A DNA stretch of 64,000 bases, from assembly GCA_015657535.1 (NCBI GenBank), contig JADHZB010002110.1, forward strand, positions 1 to 64,000. Reading direction: 5' to 3'. The DNA comes from Nephromyces sp. MM_2019. Lineage: Eukaryota; Apicomplexa; Aconoidasida; Nephromycida. Position 1 is the first letter of the stretch; every line of letters begins with the position of its first letter. A program made the position numbers and the translations under genes. Below the pieces are notes generated by a model. The model made no database searches. It was not told where the DNA came from and saw only the letters and a program-made list of their open reading frames with translations. Below are positions 33,037 through 45,401 of the stretch, one piece after another.

Positions 33037-35996
33037 TATAGATCTGGATTGATGCCATGATTAATTTCCTGTCCAATTTTGTCTAGCAACCTCGGGTATA
33101 AACTGTTAGCAGCCCTCTCAATTATCCCTGTACCGCTTTTTGATTGTTCTCTCCTTACCTCTCGATGACATGTGCCTTGAAAAAAAGTTCTTTTTCATCA
33201 GACACTACAAGACGCGACGAGCGCTATGCTATTTTGACTAGGAAATTGTATTAACGATCATAATTGTTTCCGGGCACTAAACAGCATAAGTGAAAAGTTG
33301 GTTTTTTGGCATTGTAGGAGATGTTTACTGGTATGAATGATAAATGTAGGCCTTTATACTGTAGTTTCGTGGGACCGCTTTGTGTAGCGGCGGGTGCGTG
33401 ATCAGACTTGCATTGGAGGAGTGGGAGAATTGATGTGGTCTTGAAGCTGATGCGGTCTTCAAGATATAAAGCAGCATGAAAGACATCCTCAACGCATCTT
33501 CATACATCATTATCATTTATAGTATGCTGCAGAGTATCTAACCATGTTTGGTTTTCCGAATAAGAGCTGCGTGGATGCGAAGCAATAAAACAGCGGGACA
33601 TAAAGACTCAGAGTATATACGGGATATTCCATTACGGGTTATCACGCTCTTCGTACAGGAATAAATGGATGCATACGTGTAATCAGCTTCCTGCAGGTAC
33701 AGGCATGAAACTTTTTCTTATGGCTTTAATACACTAGAGCTTTTAGAGGGAGAAGTTTATATAGTGAGGGGTTGGTAAAGCCTTTAGTTTATGCTTAAAA
33801 AATGCTTATGGGTTATGACCACCTCTGTTACTATTTCCTTCACGCACATACTTACTCTGTCATATCATGTCATGGTGCAGAGGCTGCTGCAAGTAGCTGC
33901 CCGAAGAAGATAACAGAAACTTGACCGATACTTTGATTCTTAAACTTTGCATATTCATGAACTGAATCGAACATTTTTGGTATTACGTACACACACAGAC
34001 ATACTGACAGAGACACACATACCCATAAACTTAGCGCAGGAAGAAGAACACAATTTTTTTGTAGCAATGGAGAGCGTGCAAACAGGTTCATAATTTACAC
34101 GCATATTGGCTGTCTTGTAGGCTTCTTTGTATCATAGAAAACCCAAGGGAAAGCAAAAGCTGATTAGGTTTGTTTTACTTCAGTTGTGCAGGACGCGATT
34201 GGATAATGCTAGTACCAGTTTTTTTATTTCCAGAGCGAATTTCTACACTTAGAAATAAAGCTTAGCCTTTGGTATGGGTTTAGGTACGCTCCCAATAGGA
34301 AGCTCAGTATTGCTGTGAAGCAAGCGGTACGTGTCTTTATCATAGTTTGAAGAGTCATCTTCTGTAAACTATTCCTCTCGCTTTTTTTACAGAAAAATTC
34401 CTTCGTTTTGATCTGATGAATCACCAACTACCGGGGAAGCTACCCTGCGGCGGTGACTATGGCTCCGAAAAGTATTTGAATAACAATTTCCTTCCTCTTC
34501 TTCGACATCACATCAAATTACTACCCAGTCGTCCAGGTTCAACAAAGTGCTTGAATAAAAAGCATCTCCCTCTTCTTCGACACCAAAGAACTGCATAATC
34601 GCCCAAAAGTATCTCCCTCTTCTTCGACATCAAAGAACTGCCCATTCGTCCCTACCACACTCATAACAACTCAATGATTTTGAAGTATCCATTCTGGTAT
34701 GTTCTACTGGATATGCTTTGCTTTCGCTTTTTTTGTCCAACTTTAATCAATTTTTGCTGGGAATGTTAGATACAGAAATTATGCTTCATGATGAACCAAC
34801 AGCAGCCCCTCAGTCCTAAAAACTCTGATTCTACTAATAAATTGTTTCGTTTCTATTTTAATGTGCAGTTCTTTGCGAATTCAAGTGTGAACTTGACCTA
34901 ACTGGCAGAAAGCTGCTTAGAGGGATATACGAGCAGATTCTAAACCCTTCGTTTTACAGTTTACGTACATGAGACAATGCATGATCACTTTTATGAATGT
35001 TATCTTGTAATGCAGGTGCTTATTCTTTGCTTTGCTGTGGTATATCATAATTATCTTTCTTCAAGAATTTGCATTGCTTTTGTGTGCTGTCGCAGATCCG
35101 CAACTTTTTCCCTTTTAAAGCTGCAAATTATGACAGAATTCTCTTCTTTTTTCCTCTCATCACTCTAGCGGAAAGGGGTTTTAAAACTCTTTTGAACTGA
35201 AGCACGTGTGTGCTAAATTTTCATCAGGAATTCCATTGGTGTGCTTCTAGATGCTTCGGAACACGGTTTATGTTTCAAAGGAGGAATGATCTTCAGGACC
35301 GCTGCCTCCTTCACTTTTTGCTTTCTTTAAAGTAGCCCACAAAATGGGGAAAAATAGAGTTCTCTACTTTTACGATAGTAAGTCGCCGATGTAGGTATTC
35401 GTTTTTTCGCCTGTGAAACAGTTGTTGAGAATATTTTGCTTTTTGCTGATATTTTTTGGCTTTTTTTTTTGCGAATTTCTTCTGAAAAGCTTCTACCATT
35501 CATTTTGGTATCTTTGAAGAGTGTGTGTGCTAGATGTGTTTCATGATTTTTTATATCAAAAAGCTCTTCTATTGAAGCTCTCCTTCGGGTGTTACTTTTA
35601 GCGTCTAGCCTGAAAAAGCATTTGAAAATTTCAGTCTCTACACTTGTGCATCTTCTCAAAAATGTAGACGCACACACACAGGTGTAGACTTTCACTTATT
35701 GGCTAAATTTCAACGCCTTTAATCGCTCTATATTGGTATCTATATCAAAATTACTAGCTCGCCTTCATTTCTTCTTCGCATTCAACTAAAATTGCTTCCA
35801 AATTCTTATATTGAGTTTAAGTGGAATAACTATTCTTTGCTCATGCTCAATGATGTTTTGCTGCGTATTTTTATCTTCTTCCTTATTTTCATCCCTATCT
35901 ACTTTGCTTCTTTGCCTTCACCTGATTGATTGATTTTCCATCCTCGTTTGAGCTTTTTTGCTACTTTTTCTGCGATTTTTTATATATTTTCTGCAG
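33037..35996. other. Intergenic and presumed 5' region of the HDAC gene
   Basis: The first HDAC exon, expected to encode the start Met and a 'RVxYFYD'-like strand and to end in phase 1, should lie here but could not be located. A 122-codon minus-strand open frame (35327-35695, basic, RRRASIEELF) has no recognised family. Short CA-rich stretches occur near 33987-34030. Confidence 0.5.
34491..34641. repeat. Imperfect tandem repeat with ctccctcttcttcgacatca core
   Basis: Three copies of a core resembling ctccctcttcttcgacatca, mostly followed by aagaactgc, occur at about 34491, 34566 and 34613. The first two belong to a longer unit of about 75 bases that includes a 'ttgaataa' lead; the third is shorter. 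Locally this gives an open frame with a repeated LPLLRH motif, which is a product of the repeat. Confidence 0.8.
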
Positions 35997-38900
35997 ATGA
36001 AATAGGGAATTATTATTATGGACCAGGGCATCCAATGAAGCCCCATCGTGTTAGGATGACTCATGATTTGATTGTTTCCTACGGCATGATTGATTCTTTG
36101 GATATGCTGGTTAGTTTTTGATTATTTCTCCTCTTGATTGATTTGTTTAGATCTTGAATTGTGTTGATTTAGCTTTTCGCATGTATGAGGATGCTTGTTA
36201 TGGAAAATTTCAGAACTTGTGGGATTTAATGCTTTTTTTTGGGTAAAAATGCTTTGTTTTTGTCTTTTTTATGCGTTGCAATGAATAGTCGCGAGATGAA
36301 GATGCTGAAGATGATGCTTAGCATGATGAAGATAATTGAGATGATTGAGCTGATGAAGATGATGAAGATGATGCTTAGCATGATGAAGATAATTGAGATG
36401 ATTGAGCTGATGAAGATGATGAAGATGATGCTTAGCATGATGAAGATGATAATTATATTGACAAATTGAGCACGAAGATACAGATAATGAACAGGACTAA
36501 AGATGCTTTCATAAAGCCGCTATTTTTCAATTCATTATGCTGGGTTTTGCAGTTAAATTCGCTTGAACTATGGGGGGATTAACTGCCATTACATTGCTAT
36601 ACCGTTTATCATAGTTTTTAAAAATGTTAGACGGGATTATATTAATATGTGTGTGGCTGGATAAATAGCATAAAATCGCTTATAATACATGTGTGTGTGT
36701 AGCGTTATTTTAAAAATGCACATTAGACTTGCCTAAATCCAACTAATACCTCGTCTTCGTAGCGCTTATTCATCTATGGGAAGGCGCGCACAGCCTTATA
36801 GATGACCCGTGTCGCTGTTTGACTGAATATTTGCTTTTATTCTTTTGTTTTGCTCAATAAGTGTATTCTAAGCATAGTACCTTCGTTGGCTGATAGGATT
36901 TAGCACATTTGAGTACCGTGAATTGACAGTTTATCAGGCTCTAAGCTACATAAAATTTTATCCGCTTTACATGAAAATATAAGGCAGAGCTCTTCAGTGT
37001 ATCCAGCACTCTATATCTGAGTGTATATACAGTCGATTTATTTCTTTTCTACCGAAAAATATTGTAGTTACTGGTGAAATACCTTTTTTGTGGAAATTCG
37101 CTACTAATTAACTTTTTCCAGTAGTATTTGCTGCATAAAGCACTTATTTAATCACTCATCTGCTCTTCAATATAATATTAATACGATAAACATTAGGAAA
37201 GTCAAGTTTTAAGTATTGATAAAAGTAGATTCCCCTATCTTACACCTTCCTGATAAAGAAATTCTCGTAATTTTAGTGAATCTGACGAATTTTTTTTAGA
37301 ATTAAAAATTGATGAAATCATTGAGAAGATACTCTTCTTCATGCGAAGGATTAAGCTCATGGGAGCCCTAGTATCTGCGTTTGCTAGTTTAAGTAGTATG
37401 TGCCTATGTTAACTGCCTCTTGTTACCTATAGGTGCCAAACTATCCAGACATCAATGATCTTACTCGATTCCATGCGAACGATTACATCGACTTCCTTCA
37501 GTCTGTGAATCCAGAAAATGTTGAAGAGTTTGGAGATCAAATGTGCAGATGTGAGAAATATATATCGACACACACTAGAGACTTACATATGCAAATGCCA
37601 CACACTAGACTTTTGATTGCTTTTTGCTGTGTTTAGGGGTGTTTGGGGGGGGTTTTGACTCTTCACAGAGCTGGGTTTTATTCACACGCACTAGGCTAGG
37701 GTTTCTTCAAAGTTAGGGTGTTTGCTCTTCATAGAGCTGGGGTTTATTCTTGCTTTACATACTTTTGCGATCCTCATGTAGACGCGTGTGTTATGCCCCT
37801 TCGTTATACGGTAAATGCTTTCACTTCTTTATTCTATAAAATACCAATTGAGTTTGATTGGAGATTTTTGTGTAAGTAAGTACATCCATTTTCTCTAGCT
37901 TGTCGCATTTGATAATCCGCTTTCTGTGTCTGATATATTTCCTCACTGTAGAGTGTTTGTGTGTGTGTGTGTGTGTATATGTGCGTATACGTGTGCTTAT
38001 ATATACGTGTGTATGTTTTTTTTTCGCAACAAAGTGATTTCATTTTTTCGTGCTGCTACTGGAATGATGATACACTTACTTGTCGCTAATAAGTTGTGCA
38101 AACTTGATGAAAAAGCGGATTTTTTAATATAGAGAAATTCCCAGGTGAATATTGACCCACAGACTAATACACACACACACACACACACTTCTGTATCAGG
38201 ACTTTCAGCCTCTAAAAGCTCTACTACCACTAGGGAATTTTGCTCTGAAAATGACTGCATTTCGAAAACCTTTTTTGATTATTACGCCATAAACCTTTTA
38301 ATTTTTTCGTACATACACTTATCTTCAAGCTTTGATATAATATTGCCCTTCTTCATCAATTTCCTGCAAAAAATTCGTCTTCGCTTACTCGTTTTTCCGC
38401 GAAAAAAACATCAAAAAATTGATTATTTCTTCATTTTCTTATTGAAATGACTTGGAGTTTTTTGAGTCTACTCGGGTTTTCATTAAACGTCAACTATGAG
38501 CTTATAGTATAAGTTTTATCTAAAGAAGCAAGAGTGGTGAAGGTTTTAAGTGTCGCACACTGTTTGCAGTCAATGTGGGTGATGATTGCCCTGTATTCGA
38601 TGGACTCTGGGATTTTTGCAGTATATACTCTGGAGGCTCAATAGGTGAGCTGCTGAATCCTGGATTTGCCTGTTTTTGATGTTTTTCGTAATTTTTGGCT
38701 TGAAAAAGTATTAAATTGTATGTGAAGAACTTCTTTGTTTACCACAGTGTTTGCTGAGATTTACATGCAAATTATAGGGAACTGCTAGGTAAAATATAAT
38801 CATAAGTTTTCCATGGTTTAATAACCCTGAAGAGCAACGATAAAAGCTGGTTTTACATTAGTCAAGCGCATTCTGGTGTGTGAAAGACAAACATTTTTCA

Positions 38901-41900
38901 GCCAGGAAAGTTTTTATGTAGCTTTAGAAAAATTCAATAGGTGTGGTGTACGTACACTGCTTGGTTTTACAAGGTTGTAGCATCAGTACCATTTCCTTCC
39001 TCCTGTGTGGGGCTAAATCTGTAAATATGTCAGTATCATGGTGGTTTTCCGTTTCTTTAACTTCATTACTGCATGTTAAGGATGGTAAGTAAAAAATTTT
39101 GTTCTTGAATAGATTTTATAGAAAATATAGAGGATTTTCCTTTATATTTTCTATGGAGATCTTTACCGTGTGTTTCTGCTTTATTCGCAGAGAAGAAATA
39201 TCCACACACACTCAGAGAAGAGGTATTAACACACACTGAGAGAAGAAATATTCACATGCACACAAGAAATTTCTGCACACATTTTGTGTGAGGCGTAGCA
39301 GCCTATACTACCCTTATTCCTGAAATTGCCGTGTGTGTTGTTTCTTGCTTCCTGCTAGGTGGAGCTCAAAAGCTGATGAACTCAAACTATGACGTGGCAA
39401 TCAACTGGTTTGTATTTGACTTATTGGAATATTTCCGGCAATTTTACTGTGCTTTTGGCTTCAAAACTTGTGTGTGTGTGTGTGTGCGCGTGCTTCGTGT
39501 TTTAATTTGGTGAATGAGCTATACAGTATATCATCAAAATTTCCTAGTTTAAAGAGCAATTTTCGAAGGAAAAGCTGCATGGAAGCGTGCGAACTTTTGT
39601 TGATCTTAGCGGAGCTGTTCGTATTGACGGTTAGCCACAGATTGTAGCGATCTTCTTAATTCTTCTATTATGTTGACACACTCAAGCCTAGTCACACTCA
39701 TGCTCGAGTTTCACCCTTCTTCAAACATGGCAGCACACACAAAGTTTCATCCTCCACCGCTGAGTATATCAGCCCCCCACGCACACACAACCCTGGTTAT
39801 TCACACTCTCTTTCTTTGATTCCTACTCTACGCCAGTATGTAGCAAGCTTCCATAGATGGCTTATAAAGCCTGTTTACATTGAGTATGTAATATCTATAA
39901 GATCCATATGAAAGCATCACTTTACTTGCACAGTATAGTGTGCTTGTTCTTGAGGTAAGCTGCACACACACACACACCTGCACAGTTACGTGTGTGCTCT
40001 ATTTCCAGTGCCTTTTTACGTTAATTTCGGGAGGGTTTCCATGCAATTGGCTGTGGTAGAAGAAAGTTGGGCCAGCTCCCTCCTCCGTATGGCATAAAAA
40101 CGCCAAATTCACGCGCACACAAGCGGAAAATCCTTGATTACTCGCTCAATCTTGTTTATATGCTACTCAGGGCTGGTGGCTTGCATCATGGAAAGAAGCA
40201 TGAAGCTTCAGGATTCTGTTATATCAATGACTGCGTACTGGGGGCTCTGGAATTTTTGAAGTGTGTGAGATTTTATGGGTGGAATTCTTAGGGTATTGAG
40301 GGAACCAATCGTAGATGCAGTAGCTTCTGGAATGACATATGCTGTATGCGAGCTATTTGAGTTTATCTTTGATGATTCTTGGCTGTTTTTTCATGTTTTA
40401 TGATGATTTCCTTCTTTCTTCAGAAGGATGATATTGATGCCTATATGTATAGTTTTAGTAAGAATGCTGCAAATTCAGGCAGCAGTGTGTATAGAAATGC
40501 TATTGAAGTTTGCACTGTTTGAATGTGCTATTTTTCCTTTAACCTCCCTTCATTTTCCAAGAATGCTTGATTTTCTTCAAAGTTTCATGAAAAAGTTTTG
40601 GAGTTTAATTTGATGAAAATGATGTTTTCTCTGATAATTTCTTCAGGTCCTTGATGGCATATACTTTCCGAAACTTTTACTGGTTGAGGGGTTTTGGTGT
40701 TTAAATGGTGATTTGAGGGTGTTTTTGAGTAATTTTGCCTATTTGAAGAAGCTGAAGCTTTTATAAATATCTTTTGTGTGTAGTTTCACAATTGTCTTTA
40801 TCTGCCTGCTATCGCTGAACAAAAGTGTGTATTTGGCATATTTTTTGTGCTGTTTCTAGGCATCAGTTTAGAGTTCTCTATGTTGATATCGATATTCATC
40901 ATGGAGACGGTGTGGAGGAGGCTTTCTATACTACCCCGAGGTTATTATTTTGAGATTAAAATGTGTGTGTTCTACCTTATACTACACACTACTGATGCCA
41001 TCAACTGTATGTGTTCTACCTTGTACTACACACTAATCACCACGACTATCTGCTCAAAATGCAATGAGCAGATCTTACTTACTCCGCTGATTGCATACTA
41101 ACTAGCTTGATTATACATCGTGCAGCCAATACAATAGCAGAACATTTCCAACAAATTATGATACACACACACGCACAGACACACACACACACACACACGC
41201 AGAAATTACTACAATCGCCAAGCCTTATATGCATCCCCTCACAACTCCCTCTCTTCTACACACAGCTTCATTCCGCAGCGAATAACTCTATTGTAGTGAA
41301 TTTTTTTAGCTCCCCTTCATTTACTGAAAGTATCTCTCGCATATGTATTGAAACTTAAATCAGACTTTAAGGCTCTATTGCTACTCACTGCTGATTGATG
41401 ACGCTATGAACTAGTGTGTGTGTTTGTAATTTATCAACTAGAGTACATCACAGCTATCTATAATGAGCGATTCCTTGTGTTTGTGCGTCTAAATTTCCTC
41501 TTATTGAAGAGACTTTGCCTCCAGTAGCTTTTTAATTTGCTGCAGTCAGTTTCGTGTGTGTGCAATTTCTGCGAGTATATACTAGAATTAGTTGAGCTTT
41601 TTCAAATGCTCTTTGCAGGGTAATGTGCTGCTCCTTTCACAAGTATGGAGACTACTTTCCTGGAACCGGAGCTATCAGCGATATCGGCATAGGTGAAGGA
41701 GCTGGTTACTCTGTTAACGTACCACTGAGGGATGGTGTGGACGATGAGACCTTCATTATACTGTTTGAGAAGGTATTATTTGTGTGTGTGTGTGTGTGTG
41801 TGGGAGGCATGTGTTAGATATTCCCACTGAAAGCGGTTTTTCTAGTGATTCTTCTTTAGTAATGTGTATAGGTTTGTAAGTGTAAATATTACGCACTGTA

Positions 41901-44900
41901 TGGGATTGAGGCTGGGTTATATTGGATATAATATTTCATGCTTTAAGAATGGGCAACTTAATTGTGGCATGTGTTATCTTTTGTGTGTGCTGTTTTTTCT
42001 TCTGTGATGAATTGATTTGCTCATCTGTCTATGGGTAAGTGACTGGGAGTATAGCTTGTTATAATATACATTCTACCTAGATTAAGTTAAATGCTAAGCT
42101 GTGTGCTCCTCGATGCCGTAACTGTGCCCTTATGGTGTGCTGAGAAATGCTAGCTGTTTTCAGTGTGTGTCTGCTGCTAGTCTTTCAACTTCCTGTGAAA
42201 CTACCCCCCTGCTAATGCTGGAAAATCCGGTGAATTCCTCCTCATAACTCATTTCTGCTAAATTTCATTAGATTTTTATCAAATTTCCTCAGTTTTTTAT
42301 CGAATTTCCACCAAATTGCATCAAATCGCATCAAATTACATCAAATCTTCCCCCAAATTTCCTCATTTTTTCCAAGCTGATGGTATACATCAAGTACCTA
42401 CAAACCTCCAGAGACTCTAGCACACATACGATACATGCTTATTCCCGCTCTACTTTATTTTTTGTTGGGATTTTTATCAGGTTATGAAGGTGGTCATGGA
42501 GTGCTACAAACCACAGACTATAGTCATGCAATGTGGTGCTGACTCACTATCTGGTGATAGGCTTGGCTGCTTTAATCTTTCGCTTAAAGGTGTGTGCTCA
42601 TACGATGGAGCTTTTCCCTGTTTTAGAGTAGTGTGCATATTTTATTCTCATTCATGATATTAGTGATGCGTGTGTGTTTTTTTTGGTTTAACGCTCATCA
42701 GTGTGAATCATACTATAGCCTTCACACCAGTATGTGTGTTTTTTTTTCCAAGCAGTTGTGTGTGCATGAATGTATTATATCAATGTCTCTCAAAGGCTAG
42801 TTAAAGTATTCTGAAACTGTTCAACCACTTTACACTATCTGCTCAGGCCATGGTCATGCAGTTCAATTTCTATCTTCATACAAAGTGCCTATGCTTGTCT
42901 TGGGAGGCGGTGGGTATACTTTAAGGAATGTTCCGAGATGTTGGGCACACGAAACTAGTATTCTGTTGGGAAAAGATTTGGAGCAAGGTAGTTCTAATTA
43001 ATCCCTTTTTTTGTATATTGCAGTGTAATAGATTTGACTAGCTTTTCCTCTTTCTTTAAGTATATTTTGCTGGGAATATTGGCTGCATAGCTTCTCTGTG
43101 TGTTACTACCACGTAATTGTATTATTTCCGTGAAAGTACTACCCCCAGCTATTATATTTTTAAGTAGAGAAGAGTGGCAAAGCGTCTGCTTTACTGCTTC
43201 TAAAGGTTTTTTTATAGGTTTAAGCATTCGTTTCATATTTTGTGTGCAACATAGTATGCATAAATCAGTTTTTGTGTGTGCATATTTCGCGTATTTTCTT
43301 CGCCCTTAATGCATGTATGCTTCGTTCTTTCGCCTATGCTTTCTGAAAATGCCTCTCATAGTTGGCTGGCAGTTGTGTGCTCTTTTTTTTTGTTATCTCC
43401 TCATTTGTGTGTGTGTACTGGTGCGTTTTGACTCACTTGCTTTCTTGAGCTTGTTATGGCAAACTTTCCATCTTCTTTTATAGTTTCGTTCACGTTTTGT
43501 GCACACACACTTATATAATTGGCGCAGCTGAAAATTCCCTTCTTTTATGATTACCAACAGAGATACCGTTGAGCTCAGAGTTTTATGGCTACTATGGCCC
43601 TGATTATAAGCTCAATTTTAGGGCTTCAAGCATGGAAAATAAGAACGAAATAAAATACCTAGAGGATGTAGTGTAAGCCACTAGTTTGTTAGTTCATGAA
43701 AGAAAACCTCATATTGTGGGTTAAACTGCTACTTCTTCTTTTCATTAGATAAAACCTCACATTACGCTTCAAGCTACCACTTCTTCGTTTCATGCACCCA
43801 AATCAACCAAAGAAGCAGCATACTCGGAAGGCACCTATATAAGTGATAGAATGAGCTTTGCATTATATCGTAAAGATGATAAGTTTCATCAATGTCTTTG
43901 AATTTCTTCCCTGCATACGCTGTTTTGCAGAGAAACACTTCTTTAAAATATGAATTTGATTAATTTAACGCATTTCTGGCTGCTTTTCTCTAAGCTCTCT
44001 GCTTCATGCTGCTACCCGAGATGATAAGCTGAAAATTCATGATTTCACCAAACTAAAAAGCATAAATTTATAGCGAAACCGCACGCAAATTGTTCTGCAG
44101 GTCGACTATTTAGAGAACTTCGCTCTTCGTTTGCTTGAAGCGACAATTTCGTCGACTTAAAATCAGCTGTAGCTTCCATTGCAGCTGCGCAGTAGAGGTG
44201 GCTAGTCGCTTGGGATTTTTTCTTCAATGAAATGCTTGATTCACGTGGCGAGACTCATCAATTTTAACTTTATATTTGTATCCTTTACTTTCTCTAGAGG
44301 AAGGACTTGCTTTACAAGAATTCATAAAAAAATTCCGTATTTGATTGAAAAAGTGTTAGAATTTTGAAGCTGAAATTGATGAGGCTAATGTATGTTTTAT
44401 CAAATATATCTATTGTTGATAAAATTGATAGAATTACTGCTTTTAAAGAGGTAAAATCTTCAATTTTGAAGCCAAATAAATATATATATATAATTATATT
44501 TTAAGCATTTATATTTGGATTTGAAGTATTTTCTTATTTTTTTCCTTTAAATTTCCTGTAAATCTGCAGGCAGAGAGTGACGGAAAATTTACGGCGTTAT
44601 GTTTTTCCTGTGTGTGCTGGAATCTCTGCAAGTGAGTGCATTTCTGAAGGTTTTCGTGGTGGCTATATAGTAGAATGTGGTTTGAATATGGTTTAAATAT
44701 CCTCAAAATTCCCTCCAAATCTGCATGAAGCTTCTCATCACCTCCTCCTTGCTTATGGAATTTCTCCTGATTTTGAGCTTCTACTTGGAATAACTCTACA
44801 GAAGATACACCCACACACACACACATTTCATGTGCACACCAGTTGTACTCTTTTTGAAAAGTCTAATGACTTCTTGGAGAAGTCTTTTCTTCACTACTCC

Positions 44901-45401
44901 TATTTAGTTTTCAGTGAAAAAGTGAATTTTGTGCGAGTTATATAAGGCTCATGTTCTACTATTAACTCGTAGTAGCTTCGTATTGCGAAGCTTGTAGTAA
45001 GCACTCGGCAGCACTCTTTAGTTGAAGCCTTGCCCGGAAATTTTCTAGCTTTTTGATCATCTTCCTGTATAATGCATTACTTCAGATGAGCCTCCTCCTC
45101 CGAGCGTAGATTTCACACGTGTAGTAGACAAGAACGACGTTCCAGGTGAAGTTTGATGTCTTTTTTCTTCTTCTAAAGCCTCTTTATGTTTCCTATCCAT
45201 TTTTAATGCTTTAATTCACTCTGAGACCCACTTTCTTATCTTTAGTGTGAGTCTACTAAGGTGGAGATGGTATTGAGAGTGTGTGTGTGTATCAGTCTAC
45301 TAAGGTGAAGATGGTATTGAGAGTGCGTGCGTGTGTATCAGTTTACTAGTCCCCTTTTATACTTGTGCTATGTGCTATCCCTTATTTCAGTGTTTTATTA
45401 A
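35997..45401 (+). CDS. Class I histone deacetylase (RPD3/HDAC1/2 type)
   Basis: Zinc-dependent lysine deacetylase removing acetyl groups from histone tails in nuclear corepressor complexes. Exons: 35997-36109, 37433-37550, 38570-38644, 39359-39407, 40171-40260, 40860-40940, 41619-41772, 42481-42589, 42847-42987, 43561-43672, 44570-44631, 45086-45145; every phase agrees. A tiny last exon at 45391-45401 after cttatttcag, giving Val-Phe-Tyr-stop, is possible. The catalytic core is complete: [15 protein letters not shown]; the His-His dyad in [17 protein letters not shown]; zinc ligands Asp and His in [21 protein letters not shown]; the third zinc ligand Asp in [12 protein letters not shown]; and the catalytic Tyr in GGGGYTLRN. 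The C-terminal [15 protein letters not shown], then [15 protein letters not shown], matches the usual tail but is short. The deacetylase loop reads [12 protein letters not shown] without the insertion I recall from apicomplexan enzymes. Unusual residues: LHHGKK where LHHAKK is usual, and [11 protein letters not shown] where RNVARCWTYET is usual. The first exon, upstream of 35997, was not found. Confidence 0.96.
36311..36447. repeat. 57-bp minisatellite in HDAC intron
   Basis: A 57-base unit beginning atgatgcttagcatgatgaa is repeated with starts at 36311, 36368 and 36425; the third copy is partial. The unit is rich in GAT/GAA triplets and is a multiple of three, so it yields a 19-residue repeat frame on each strand (Met/Lys/Glu/Ile on plus, Ile/Phe/Ser on minus). 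It sits between HDAC exons 36109 and 37433 and is not coding. Confidence 0.92.
37957..41802. repeat. Cluster of (GT)n/(CA)n microsatellites in HDAC introns
   Basis: Dinucleotide runs occur at about 37957-37977 (GT), 38169-38188 (AC), 39469-39486 (TG), 39962-39977 (CA), 41179-41199 (AC) and 41781-41802 (TG). A three-copy 25-base repeat (agagaagaaatatccacaca-like) lies at about 39189-39263, just before the exon starting 39359. The 41781 run begins nine bases after the donor of exon 41619-41772. Other HDAC introns also start with gtgtgt-type donors. Confidence 0.9.
42270..42345. repeat. Degenerate ~10-bp tandem repeat (catcaaattg)
   Basis: Diverged copies of a ten-base motif near gcatcaaatc (caaattgcatcaaatcgcat and neighbours) fill this part of the HDAC intron upstream of the exon starting at 42481. 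Confidence 0.75.
45251..45348. repeat. Two-copy tandem repeat, 44-46 bp, in HDAC 3' intron
   Basis: The unit gtctactaaggtgaagatgg, then tattgagagtg and a GT-rich tail ending atca, starts at 45251 and 45295. A truncated third start is at 45341 (gtttactag). It lies between the exon 45086-45145 and the possible terminal exon. Confidence 0.85.

Noticed and set aside
35327..35695. 122-codon minus-strand open frame with RRRASIEELF
   Set aside because: Basic and featureless, overlapped by another open frame, no homology recognised, and in the presumed HDAC upstream region. It could be real but cannot be supported.
36226..36469. Repetitive open frames on both strands (Met/Lys/Glu/Ile and Ile/Phe/Ser repeats)
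   Set aside because: Explained by a 57-base repeat inside an HDAC intron.
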